Source of the DNA: Candidatus Levybacteria bacterium RIFCSPHIGHO2_01_FULL_36_15
Lineage (GTDB): Bacteria; Patescibacteriota; Microgenomatia; Levybacterales; GWA1-39-11
NCBI GenBank assembly: GCA_001782015.1
Contig: MFNJ01000003.1
Coordinates: forward strand, 1 to 44,485
Direction: 5' to 3'
Length of the DNA stretch: 44,485 nucleotides
The notes under the pieces are model-generated. The model was not told the origin of the DNA, searched no databases, and was given only the letters and a program-made list of their open reading frames with translations. A program made the position numbers and the translations under genes. Numbering within the stretch: the stretch's first letter is position 1; the number at the start of each line of letters is the position of its first letter. This document shows positions 27,600 to 36,843 of this stretch, one piece after another.

Positions 27600-27629
27600 T
27601 TGTTTATTAAGATTTTTTTATGTTAAAAT
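27600..27629 (+). promoter_or_regulatory. Sigma70-like promoter, predicted leaderless transcript
   Basis: TTGTTT (27600-27605), 18-nt spacer, TAAAAT (27624-27629), ATG at 27637. Confidence 0.5.
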
Positions 27630-27636
27630 CTTACCT

Positions 27637-28620
27637 ATGACAAGAGTTATTGTAACAGGGGGAGCAGGATTTATTGGCAAAGAGATTGTAAAAAAACTTC
27701 TTAAAAAAGGATACGAGGTTATAGTAGCAGATAATTTGAGTAAATCTAAATTTCATCAAAAAGAAGAGTTTATTCCAAAAGAAAAAAAAGGAAACTATCA
27801 ATTTCTAAATGCGGATTTAACAGATTCTAAATCAACTAATAAATTATTCAAAAAAATTGACGTTTGTATTAATCTGGCCGCAAAAATTGGAGGTATAGGC
27901 TATTTTCATAAAGTTCCAGGGGAAATTATTTCTGAAAATAACAAAATATACTCTTCCACTTTTGAGTCTGCGGCAAAAAATAATCTTAAACGGATGATTT
28001 TTGTATCTTCCTCAATGGTTTTTGAATCAGCTTCAAGTTTTCCTAGTAAAGAAAGCGATATAGGCAAAATGCCTCCTCCGTCAAGCGCGTATGGTTTCTC
28101 AAAGCTTACAGGGGAATATTATTGCAGGGCGTTTTGGGAGCAGTACAAGCTTCCTTACAGCATTTGCAGACCATTTAATGCTTATGGAATAAATGAATAT
28201 CTGGGAAAAGAGGTAGGGGATGCTCATGTAATTCCAGATATTGTTAATAAGATTTTAACGAAACAATATCCTCTGAAACTTTTAGGGGACGGAAATCAAA
28301 TCAGGTGTTTTACCCATGTCAGCGATTTAGCAGATGGGATTATTGCAGTAATGGAAAGCAGAAAAGCTATTAATGATGATTTTAACATTGCAGATCCTAC
28401 TCCAATTAAGATGGTGGATCTTGCAAGATTAATCTGGAAAATGATGGGAGTAAAAAGGCCGCTTACAATAAGATATGTTGAGGGATTTAAGTATGACGTA
28501 AAAGTTAGAATGCCTGATGTGTCAAAAACTCAAACATTAATCGGGTGGAGATCTAAAATAAAATTAAATGATGGGTTAATTGAGACAATAAATTGGTTAA
28601 AGAGTAACTCAAATGATTAG
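27637..28620 (+). CDS. NAD-dependent epimerase/dehydratase (nucleotide-sugar SDR)
   Basis: RVIVTGGAGFIGKEIVKKLLKKGYEVIVADNLS, YGFSKLTGEYYCRAF, RPFNAYG. Confidence 0.92.
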   Translation: MTRVIVTGGAGFIGKEIVKKLLKKGYEVIVADNLSKSKFHQKEEFIPKEKKGNYQFLNADLTDSKSTNKLFKKIDVCINLAAKIGGIGYFHKVPGEIISENNKIYSSTFESAAKNNLKRMIFVSSSMVFESASSFPSKESDIGKMPPPSSAYGFSKLTGEYYCRAFWEQYKLPYSICRPFNAYGINEYLGKEVGDAHVIPDIVNKILTKQYPLKLLGDGNQIRCFTHVSDLADGIIAVMESRKAINDDFNIADPTPIKMVDLARLIWKMMGVKRPLTIRYVEGFKYDVKVRMPDVSKTQTLIGWRSKIKLNDGLIETINWLKSNSND

Positions 28621-29878
28621 AAAGGAAATAATTACAGTAATAGGAATAGGAAGAGTTGGGCTTCCCATGGCTCTATCCTTTGCAAATGAAGGATTTAAGG
28701 TCTTTGGTATTGGACGGAACCTTGACAAAATAGAAGCGATTAACAGAGGAACGATGCCCTTTATGGAAGAAGGGGGAGAAATCTTGTTAAAAAAAATTAT
28801 TAATAAAAAATTCTTTGCTACTACTGATTATTCATGCATAAAAAACAGTCACTATATTATTTTAACTTTAGGAACCCCTGTTGATGAAAACATGAATCCT
28901 GTTTACGATCAAATTAATGCGGCAATTGAAAACAGTAAACCATATTTTAGGCCTGGGCAAACATTAATTCTAAGAAGCACAGTATCTCCCCGTACTACCA
29001 GTTATGTAAAATCATTGATAGACGATTTTAATGGTTTAAAAGTGGGAAAAAACTTTTTCCTGGCTTTTTGTCCGGAGAGAATTTCAGAAGGAAAAGCCTT
29101 AGAAGAAATTAAATCTATCCCGCAAATTATAGGTGGCATTGATAGCGCAAGTTCCAAAAAAGCAAATCTCTTGTTTCAAAAAATTGGAGTTGAAACAGTA
29201 GTTACCGACGCCGTCTCAGCGGAACTTGCTAAATTATTTACCAATATGTATAGATATATTAATTTTGCTGTAGGAAATGAATTTATGTTACTGGCGGCCA
29301 ATTATAATAGAGATATTTATAACATTGTCAATATGGTTAATTACAAATACAAACGCGGTGGCATCAGTTTACCCGGAATGACAGCCGGTCCATGCCTTTT
29401 TAAAGACGGATTTTTCCTGATCTCAGATCTTCCATACACAGACCTTATTTCAACAAGCTGGAAAATTAATGAGTCCATCCCAATATTTTTAATTAAAAAA
29501 ATAAGAGAAAGAATGAAACTGGAAGGAAAGAAAACAATAATATTGGGTTTGGCATTTAAAAGCGGGATAGATGATATCAGAGAATCGTTAAGTTTTAAAG
29601 TCAGAAAGGCTTTGTTGCGCGAGAGATCAAAAGTTGTACTGCATGATCCTTACGTTAAAACTTATGTCAATCAGGAGGTTGTTAGAGATGTCTATCAGGC
29701 AATAGAAGGAGCAGATCTTATATTTGTTGCAACTGCTCACAAGCAATATAAATCATTAGACATGAAGATGGTAAAAAAATTGGTTAAGAAAAATTGTCTG
29801 GTGTGTGATGTTTGGAATGTTTTTAAAACTGATAAAATTATTTATAAATTGAATTATCTTGATAAGAATGAAAAGTAG
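28613..29878 (+). CDS. Nucleotide-sugar dehydrogenase (UDP-glucose/GDP-mannose dehydrogenase family)
   Basis: ITVIGIGRVGLPMALSFANEGFKVFGIGR, LGTPVDENMNP, LRSTVSPRTT, CPERISEGKALEEIKSIPQIIGG, AELAKLFTNMYRYINFAVGNE, AGPCLFKDG (candidate catalytic Cys). Confidence 0.92.
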   Translation: MIRKEIITVIGIGRVGLPMALSFANEGFKVFGIGRNLDKIEAINRGTMPFMEEGGEILLKKIINKKFFATTDYSCIKNSHYIILTLGTPVDENMNPVYDQINAAIENSKPYFRPGQTLILRSTVSPRTTSYVKSLIDDFNGLKVGKNFFLAFCPERISEGKALEEIKSIPQIIGGIDSASSKKANLLFQKIGVETVVTDAVSAELAKLFTNMYRYINFAVGNEFMLLAANYNRDIYNIVNMVNYKYKRGGISLPGMTAGPCLFKDGFFLISDLPYTDLISTSWKINESIPIFLIKKIRERMKLEGKKTIILGLAFKSGIDDIRESLSFKVRKALLRERSKVVLHDPYVKTYVNQEVVRDVYQAIEGADLIFVATAHKQYKSLDMKMVKKLVKKNCLVCDVWNVFKTDKIIYKLNYLDKNEK

Positions 29879-30575
29879 AGCTGACATTATTTTGCCAATA
29901 CATCATGAAGAGGATAATGTTGAGAAGGTAGTCATTCAGATAGACAAAAATGTTAAAACCCCGCACCGTCTTTTTTTTGTTTATGACGAAGACAATGATC
30001 CGTCAATATATATCGTAAAAAAATTAAAGAAAAAGTTTCCTAATATTTATTTGCTAAAAAATGATTATGGAAAAGGGATAGTAAATGCTTTAAAAACCGG
30101 ATTTAACCATGCAAAATCAGAAATTATAGTTACAATGATGGCAGACTTATCTGATGACCCGAAGGTAATAGATAAAATGGTTAAAAAAATCGATCAAGGG
30201 TTAGATATGGTTTGTGCATCAAGATACAGCAAGAGCGGAGCAAGAAAAGGGGGACCTTTTATGAAGGCATTAATCTCTTACTTAGGATGTCTAACCTTGA
30301 ATATATTAACTGGCATTCCTACAAGGGACTCAACTAATGCTTTTAAATGTTTCAGGAAAAATATATTAAAAAAAATAGAAATTCAAAGCGTTGGAGGGTT
30401 TGAACTGCCTTTGGAACTGGCGGTCAAATCTTATTTTTTAGGATATAGAATAGGTGAGATACCAACAGTTTGGGAGGAGAGAAAAAGCGGAAAATCCAAG
30501 TTCAAATTTATCCAGTGGTTGCCTCATTATTTAAGATGGTACCTATATGCAGTAAGAAGTAGATACGGGTCTTAA
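29868..30575 (+). CDS. Glycosyltransferase family 2 (DPM1-like)
   Basis: DIILPIHHEEDNVEKVVIQID, VTMMADLSDDPKVIDKMVKKI, CASRYSKSGARKGG, RKSGKSKFKF; overlaps previous CDS. Confidence 0.9.
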   Translation: MKSRADIILPIHHEEDNVEKVVIQIDKNVKTPHRLFFVYDEDNDPSIYIVKKLKKKFPNIYLLKNDYGKGIVNALKTGFNHAKSEIIVTMMADLSDDPKVIDKMVKKIDQGLDMVCASRYSKSGARKGGPFMKALISYLGCLTLNILTGIPTRDSTNAFKCFRKNILKKIEIQSVGGFELPLELAVKSYFLGYRIGEIPTVWEERKSGKSKFKFIQWLPHYLRWYLYAVRSRYGS

Positions 30576-31273
30576 TTTTTTAGGCCGGTTTTTAAGATTG
30601 TGATCAAGACCAAAATTCCATGTTTTATTGAATTAACATTTGATGAACCAGATGAACGTTTTTTATAAGTAATCGGTACGTTTAACACTTTATATTTTTT
30701 CTTCACAGCTTTAATTACAAGTTCCGCTTCATATCCAAAGTGATTCTCTTCCGGTTTTATTTCTTTTAGTACCGGGGTTTTGAATCCCTTAAATCCAGCC
30801 ATGACGTCTGTTATTCTTTGTTTGGTAACAGCAGACGTTGCTCCCGAAAGAAAAAAACTCCCTAAAAGTTTTAGGAAAGAAACAGAACCGGGTTCGACGC
30901 TTGAGCCTTTTTGGTACCGTGTACCGAGTGTAACATCATGTCCCTTGGTTAACGGATCAATGAGTCTTGGAATTTCTGAAGGAATAAACTGATAATCTGC
31001 ATCGATTTGCACGACATAGTCTCCTTTTATATGAGGAATAGAGAGCTTTACAGCGTTGCCTTTGCCCATTCCTTTACCAACGTGTACAACCTTTGCGCCT
31101 GATTTTTCTGCTATCTTTCTTGTTTGATCCGTGGTTTTACTGTCTATAATGACAAGTATATTTATATTGTATTTTTTTATTTTAATACAGTCTTTGACCA
31201 TCTTTTCAATAGTTTTTTCTTCATTTACGGCAGGAATAAGAACAGTGACATTAGACAAAGGGTGAGATTTCAT
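30572..31273 (-). CDS. Glycosyltransferase family 2
   Basis: VTVLIPAVNEEKTIEKMVKDCI, GKGNAVKLSIPHIKGDYVVQIDADYQF, TLGTRYQKGS; ATG 31273 preferred. Confidence 0.9.
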   Translation of the reverse strand: MKSHPLSNVTVLIPAVNEEKTIEKMVKDCIKIKKYNINILVIIDSKTTDQTRKIAEKSGAKVVHVGKGMGKGNAVKLSIPHIKGDYVVQIDADYQFIPSEIPRLIDPLTKGHDVTLGTRYQKGSSVEPGSVSFLKLLGSFFLSGATSAVTKQRITDVMAGFKGFKTPVLKEIKPEENHFGYEAELVIKAVKKKYKVLNVPITYKKRSSGSSNVNSIKHGILVLITILKTGLKN

Positions 31274-31363
31274 AAAAAATATTTTACCAGTAATATTCTT
31301 CCAGCGCAAATATGAGCCAACAAACTACTTTTGGCTAATATTATAAAATTCATTTGCTAGTGG

Positions 31364-31369
31364 TATAAT
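31364..31369 (+). promoter_or_regulatory. Probable -10 box for the 31411 gene, flanked by TTGGCT repeats
   Basis: TATAAT at 31364-31369; AGCCAA at 31315-31320, TTGGCTAAT at 31331-31339 and 31383-31391. Confidence 0.4.
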
Positions 31370-31410
31370 TTTACTTGTATAGTTGGCTAATTATAGCAAA
31401 GATTTAAGGA

Positions 31411-32943
31411 GTGATCAGGAAAAATTATTGTCTTATTATTTTATTTTTTATAATTGGTATTGCATTGAGGTTTCCTCTTATTGAAAAAATGCAGTCACAT
31501 TGGGACGGTCCTCAATACAGTATAGCTGTTGTAAGGTATTCTTTAATCCAGGAAACTCCGGCTCCTCCCGGTTATCCTCTCTATATTGCAATGGGAAGAT
31601 TATTTTATTTTTTTACTCATGATCCGCATAAGGCGCTTTTGTTTGTTAGTGTGTTGTTCAGCGGAATCGGAGCATCTGTTTTTTACTGGTCTGGCCGATT
31701 AATTTTTAACAAAATAACTGGAATAATTGCCGCTTCTATATTTCTTTCAGGATCCACGTTTTATTATTTTGGATTAACTACTTATGCATACGGAATAACT
31801 CCGGTGGTAATTACAATCTTAATGTCAATTCTATATCTTATTATTTTCAAAAAAAAACAGTTAGGATTAGTATTGGGCTTGGCATTTTCCATTATTGTTG
31901 GAATCCGTCCTCAGGAATTAATGTTTGTTTTGCCCATGTTTTTAGCAGGAATAATTTTTTTGCCTGGTAAACAACGTTTCTTTGCAATTGCTGGATCAAT
32001 AGCTTTTTTCCTAATCTGGTTCCTGCCTTATCTTAAGATTGTTGGGGGTTTGGATAACTACATAAAAGTATCAAATAATTTTGCTAAGGGAGCTATTCTT
32101 CCATTTTCTTTCCAGAATTTGTTCGAATTTTCTGAATTGATGCTTAAAGGATTCTGGTTAAGTTTTGGAGTAGCGGGTATTTTTATTTTATATTATCCTT
32201 ACAAACTGATAAATATACTTAAGAATAATAATTTCAAATTATTGTCAAAGAGGAAAAAGCAAATAATTTTTTTCATGCTTTGGTTTTTACCAAGTTTTTT
32301 ATTTAATTTATTTATAAGAACAGACCATGCCGGATATCAGATGGAGTATCTGTCGGCTTTGACTATATTAATCTCTTTTGCGGTGTGGTCGGTATTAAAG
32401 AAAAAAAATACATTAAACTCTGGAGTATTATTAATAATTTTACTTAATTTATTTATATTTTTTAGGAATTGGGATAAAGATTACTCAAAACCCTATAGGC
32501 CAACATCTTTTCATTACTCTGATATTAGGAAAAATGATCTCATTTTAAGTACAAAAGTTAATTTTATAAAAGAAAAATTTAACCCAAAAACTACTCTTAT
32601 AATAATCACTCCAACCTTATGGCGTCCAATAATGTATCATTTTTCGGAGTATCTTGTGTATGAAATTGACGGTTTGTTTACAAAAGAAAAAAAATTTGAA
32701 AAAATAATAAGAATATCAAGAAATTGGAATTCTGAAATGTATTATTCTGATCAACAAAAATTTACAGTGCCTGACAATATTGAAACATTAATTTTATTTG
32801 ATAGCGAATCTAACTTTTGGATAAACGGAAAAGGCAAAAAAGTGTACAGCTTTGGTAAAAATATAAAAATCACATCTTTACCTGTAAATCAACAAGAAGT
32901 GTTTTCCTATAATTTATATAGCATAGAGAAAGTTGATAAGTAA
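31411..32943 (+). CDS. Polytopic GT-C-like membrane glycosyltransferase
   Basis: QSHWDGPQYSIAVVRYSLIQETPAPPGYPLYIAMGRLFYFF first-loop motif; many TMs; GTG start uncertain. Confidence 0.72.
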   Translation: MIRKNYCLIILFFIIGIALRFPLIEKMQSHWDGPQYSIAVVRYSLIQETPAPPGYPLYIAMGRLFYFFTHDPHKALLFVSVLFSGIGASVFYWSGRLIFNKITGIIAASIFLSGSTFYYFGLTTYAYGITPVVITILMSILYLIIFKKKQLGLVLGLAFSIIVGIRPQELMFVLPMFLAGIIFLPGKQRFFAIAGSIAFFLIWFLPYLKIVGGLDNYIKVSNNFAKGAILPFSFQNLFEFSELMLKGFWLSFGVAGIFILYYPYKLINILKNNNFKLLSKRKKQIIFFMLWFLPSFLFNLFIRTDHAGYQMEYLSALTILISFAVWSVLKKKNTLNSGVLLIILLNLFIFFRNWDKDYSKPYRPTSFHYSDIRKNDLILSTKVNFIKEKFNPKTTLIIITPTLWRPIMYHFSEYLVYEIDGLFTKEKKFEKIIRISRNWNSEMYYSDQQKFTVPDNIETLILFDSESNFWINGKGKKVYSFGKNIKITSLPVNQQEVFSYNLYSIEKVDK

Positions 32944-32945
32944 TT

Positions 32946-33416
32946 ATGATAAAAATTGCAAAATTATTATTCCTATTTTTAATAGTTATATGGTTTTCTA
33001 TCTCATTTTTCAGAACAATATATAATTTCTCAAAGATTTTGACAGAAGAATTAAGGTGGATAAATCTTTCGGATGATCAAAAAAGGGTAAAAATTTTTGG
33101 TGATTACCATCAATTATTCAAACTAATTGAGAATAAAACCAATTTATATTCAAAAATACTTTTTGTTACTACTGACGGGCAAGCTTATTATCTGGGAAGG
33201 TATTACTTGTATCCCAGAAAAGTATTTTGGACACATTCTTTAAAAAGCAAAGACATTTCCATTCTAAAGAATAACTACAATTATCTATTTTTATTTACTC
33301 CAAAAAATTATGCTACTAACAGTAATAGACTTGTTTTTGACCATTCTCCTGTTGCAACTTATTCGGCTTTAAAAAATTTAAATTTATCGGGAGTTTTATA
33401 TTCTTTATATGATTGA
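32946..33416 (+). CDS. Small membrane-anchored protein, function unknown
   Basis: One N-terminal TM then a soluble domain (SKILFVTTDGQAYYLGRYYLYPRKVFWTHSLKSKDISILKNNYNYLFLFTP); adjacent to and overlapping flanking GT-C genes. Confidence 0.7.
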   Translation: MIKIAKLLFLFLIVIWFSISFFRTIYNFSKILTEELRWINLSDDQKRVKIFGDYHQLFKLIENKTNLYSKILFVTTDGQAYYLGRYYLYPRKVFWTHSLKSKDISILKNNYNYLFLFTPKNYATNSNRLVFDHSPVATYSALKNLNLSGVLYSLYD

Positions 33417-34776
33417 ATTGCAGGTTTTATTAATAATACTGGCTATTGTTTTCATAGGATACCTATTTATAAGAGTGATTAATGTATTTGAGAAGAGATG
33501 TCTGGCAGAAATTATTTTTTATGCCTACGGAGTTGGAGTTGGAGCAGTTGCTTTCCAGCTTTTTACTTATTCAAGGTTGGGAATTTCCTGGAATCCACTG
33601 TTATTGATTGGGCCGTGGTTATTAATAGTTTTAATTTTCAGAAATAAGATATTTCCCAAGCAATCAATTTTGCCTTTCCAAAAAGTAAAATTGAGATATT
33701 TTGACAAAATAATGATTGTATTAATATTATCTTTAATTTTTTTTGTTGCTTTTGAATCAATTATTCGGCCAGTCCAGGCGTGGGATGGGTGGTCAAGCTG
33801 GTTAATGAAAGCAAAAATATATTATATGGATGGAAAAATAAATCCAAGCAGCTTTTTGTATCTCGATTCTGAGTACCCCTTAACTATTAGTTTAATGTCA
33901 ACCTTTATTTACATAATGATTGGGCAGGTAAACGATAGGGCAGTATTGTTATCATTTTTTATGTTTTATTTTTCTATTGGTGCTGTTACATTTTTTTCTT
34001 TAAAAAATTATGTTGGGTTAACAAGGAGTTTAATCTTTACTTTTCTTCTTCTCTCTCTACAAAACATTATAAGGCATGGTGGACGCTTTGAGGCGGGACA
34101 GGCTGATTTGGCCCTTGGATATTATATACTTGTATCCGGAATTTTGTTAATGGATTTTATTAAAAATTACAATATTAAAACGTTAATTCTTTTAAATTTA
34201 TTTCTTGGGATAACTTCTATGATTAAAAATGAAGGATTACCTTATTCTTTGTTTGTGGAAGTTTTAATAATATACCATATTATTAAAATTAGAAAATATA
34301 ATTATTTACTACCTCTTTTCTTATGGTTGATTCCGCTTTTAGATTGGCAGCTTTTTAAAATAATTAACAGACTGCCAGTTAACTATCTTTTCAGAAATTT
34401 TTATATTCACACAGGAAGGATATTAGATGTAATTTTAACCATATCAAAGGAGTTTATTAATTTGAAAAATTGGAATATTTTATGGCTAGTTTTTATAGCA
34501 AGTATTTTTCTTCCTCTTTCTACAAAAATTAGATCCGTCCTAAGATATTTGTATATTTTAATCTTTTTTCAGCTAATAATGTATTTATTTATATTTCTTA
34601 TTACACCAGTTGATGCCACAGTTCATATTAATAACGTTATTGACAGATTGTTGATACATATTGCTCCGTCATCAGTTTTTTCAATAGCTATTGCCTCAAC
34701 TAATCTTAACTTAAAAAACTATTTCATACTGCAAAAATTAAAATATTCCCTACGAAGATTCCAGTCTTTATTTTAA
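33409..34776 (+). CDS. Polytopic GT-C-like membrane glycosyltransferase
   Basis: IIRPVQAWDGWSSWLMKAKIYYMDGKINPSSFLYLDSEYPLTISLMSTFIY; multiple TMs. Confidence 0.72.
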   Translation: MIELQVLLIILAIVFIGYLFIRVINVFEKRCLAEIIFYAYGVGVGAVAFQLFTYSRLGISWNPLLLIGPWLLIVLIFRNKIFPKQSILPFQKVKLRYFDKIMIVLILSLIFFVAFESIIRPVQAWDGWSSWLMKAKIYYMDGKINPSSFLYLDSEYPLTISLMSTFIYIMIGQVNDRAVLLSFFMFYFSIGAVTFFSLKNYVGLTRSLIFTFLLLSLQNIIRHGGRFEAGQADLALGYYILVSGILLMDFIKNYNIKTLILLNLFLGITSMIKNEGLPYSLFVEVLIIYHIIKIRKYNYLLPLFLWLIPLLDWQLFKIINRLPVNYLFRNFYIHTGRILDVILTISKEFINLKNWNILWLVFIASIFLPLSTKIRSVLRYLYILIFFQLIMYLFIFLITPVDATVHINNVIDRLLIHIAPSSVFSIAIASTNLNLKNYFILQKLKYSLRRFQSLF

Positions 34777-34790
34777 GCACCAAGCGATAC

Positions 34791-36341
34791 TTAATGCTCT
34801 TTGTTAACAAGTAACCAGATTTTAATCAGAGGATCATTATAATCAATGCGGTGTTTGGAATATTTTAAGTTTTGTATTTTGGGGTATTGTGTAGAATGGC
34901 CAGATATTATTTTATAAATAGACAGGTTATCATTGAAATCAATTTGCTTATATTCTTGTATGGCGAAATTCCGGACAAGAGGTTTTAAAACATATTCCTT
35001 TTTGTAAGATAATGAGAGGACATGTAAATACGGCCCGGAATATAGACCATACGGTTCAGAAAGCGCTTGAGATGATATAAAAACAGGTTTTTTACTCTCT
35101 AAATTATCAATAATTTCTTTGTTTAATGCTTCCTTGCTCCATCCCGGCTCTTCCACGAAAATTGTTTTGCCTCGATATACTTTATCCAGTTGAGGTCTTG
35201 CAAAATGACTTTCAATAAATAACCCATTTTGCGGTAGGTTTTTAACCGCTTGAGCCTCAATAATATAAGGTGTGTCTTTTTTGAGAAGTTGAAGTGTTGG
35301 AACTGTTGAAATCAATAGGTATGCTATTACAGAATAATAAAGCAGTCTTTTTTTTCCCAGGGTAAATCCAACTGATAAAGCAATACCAAAACTTGCAATT
35401 AGGGAATGTCTTCCATAAAGAAGTGAATCCCACCATTGATTGGTGATCAAAGCTGGAAATATCCAGAATATTAGAATAATGAATAATTTTTTATTCCTTA
35501 AGTATGAATATACGATGAAAACAAAACTTAATAATGTTAACAAAAGAGTATTGTTCCTCAAAAGAGGAATTGTGAAATTTCTCAAAAAAATCAATACTGA
35601 GCTTAGACTGAATGAAAGATTAGCGTGTTCCCCAAATTTACTGCTGAACAGCTGGAATATTCCGTTAATAATACCGGATTTAATGAGAATAGAAATAAAA
35701 TGTCCGTTCACAACACCTCCTAAAGCAACTGCTATAAGTAAGTATATTATTGATTTGTAAGTATTTTCAGGTTTTGTACGATAAACAGAATAGATTATTA
35801 AGGGAATCCATAAAATTACTATTAAATGCGTAGTAAAAGAAAGAATTAAAAAAATAATCCCTAAAAAAAGATACAAAATTTTGGCATATTTTAAGTTAAA
35901 GTATTTTATGAAGAAGTAGAAAGAGAAGAGGAAAAAAGAAACATACGTGGTTTCCATCATAATAGTTGAATTGGAGATCCAGAAGATTGGGATAATTGAG
36001 GCGATTATTGAGCTTTTTAAGGCAATATTTTTATCAAATAGATTTTTTATGATTTGATAAAAACAGCAAATTCCAAAAAATGCCAATATTGCCTGAATAA
36101 AAATTACTGAAAAAGAAGGTGGTAGCTGAAATGTTTGAGCTAAGTGATAAACCGGCCAGAAAATCATTATATAGCCTGGATGAAGAGGTAAATGTCCGGA
36201 TGATAGAGCATTTAATAAATTATTGTCTGATAGCCTTGTTAGGTATTCAGGTGAGTCAAAAAAAACCGCTTGCGAATTTGCAAAATATAATCTTGAAAGT
36301 AAGAAAATAAAAAAAAACAAAATTAAATATTTTTTATTCAC
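34791..36341 (-). CDS. Polytopic GT-C-like membrane glycosyltransferase
   Basis: QAVFFDSPEYLTRLSDNNLLNALSSGHLPLHPGYIMIFWPVYHLA; multiple TMs. Confidence 0.72.
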   Translation of the reverse strand: MNKKYLILFFFIFLLSRLYFANSQAVFFDSPEYLTRLSDNNLLNALSSGHLPLHPGYIMIFWPVYHLAQTFQLPPSFSVIFIQAILAFFGICCFYQIIKNLFDKNIALKSSIIASIIPIFWISNSTIMMETTYVSFFLFSFYFFIKYFNLKYAKILYLFLGIIFLILSFTTHLIVILWIPLIIYSVYRTKPENTYKSIIYLLIAVALGGVVNGHFISILIKSGIINGIFQLFSSKFGEHANLSFSLSSVLIFLRNFTIPLLRNNTLLLTLLSFVFIVYSYLRNKKLFIILIFWIFPALITNQWWDSLLYGRHSLIASFGIALSVGFTLGKKRLLYYSVIAYLLISTVPTLQLLKKDTPYIIEAQAVKNLPQNGLFIESHFARPQLDKVYRGKTIFVEEPGWSKEALNKEIIDNLESKKPVFISSQALSEPYGLYSGPYLHVLSLSYKKEYVLKPLVRNFAIQEYKQIDFNDNLSIYKIISGHSTQYPKIQNLKYSKHRIDYNDPLIKIWLLVNKEH

Positions 36342-36373
36342 ATTAAATATTGCAAGAGAAATAGGATAACTAA

Positions 36374-36799
36374 TTATTTATCTGTTGCTCTTTCTATAAA
36401 AGATTTAAGGATATCAGGAAGATTTGAATTTAGTAATTTTTCTTTTAAAACCCATTTGAATTGATCATGCTCCCAATTAAGTGATATATTTTTAGATTTA
36501 GTTTTTGCAATATAACCTATCATTACAACAAATTTTCCTCCTTCCATAAAAGAAACAACGTGGATAGGTCTCACGTCTACGATATCCAGTCCTGTTTCTT
36601 CTTTGGCTTCTCTTACTATTCCTTGTATAGGATCTTCTTTTTCTAAACCGCCGCCCGGTAAGCTCCATTTTCCCGCATCTCTACATTTCTCCGATCTTCT
36701 TAATAAGAGTATTTGACCTTTATCATTTGAAACAATAACTTTTTGAGCGATTAAAGCGAAATTTTTAGGAACGTTATAGCCTTCGATATACTTATCCAT
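36374..36799 (-). CDS. NUDIX hydrolase
   Basis: Nudix box GGGLEKEDPIQGIVREAKEETGLDI (GX5EX7REUXEEXGU); LLRRSEKCRDAGKWSLPGGG. Confidence 0.96.
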   Translation of the reverse strand: MDKYIEGYNVPKNFALIAQKVIVSNDKGQILLLRRSEKCRDAGKWSLPGGGLEKEDPIQGIVREAKEETGLDIVDVRPIHVVSFMEGGKFVVMIGYIAKTKSKNISLNWEHDQFKWVLKEKLLNSNLPDILKSFIERATDK

Positions 36800-36820
36800 A
36801 AATTATAATTTATCAATCAA

Positions 36821-36835
36821 ATTTTATGATAAAAT
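36821..36835. promoter_or_regulatory. Palindromic -10 boxes for divergent NUDIX / GT2 genes
   Basis: ATTTTA-TGA-TAAAAT gives a TAAAAT on each strand; plus-strand copy lies 8 nt upstream of ATG 36844. Confidence 0.4.
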
Positions 36836-36843
36836 AATTCAGC

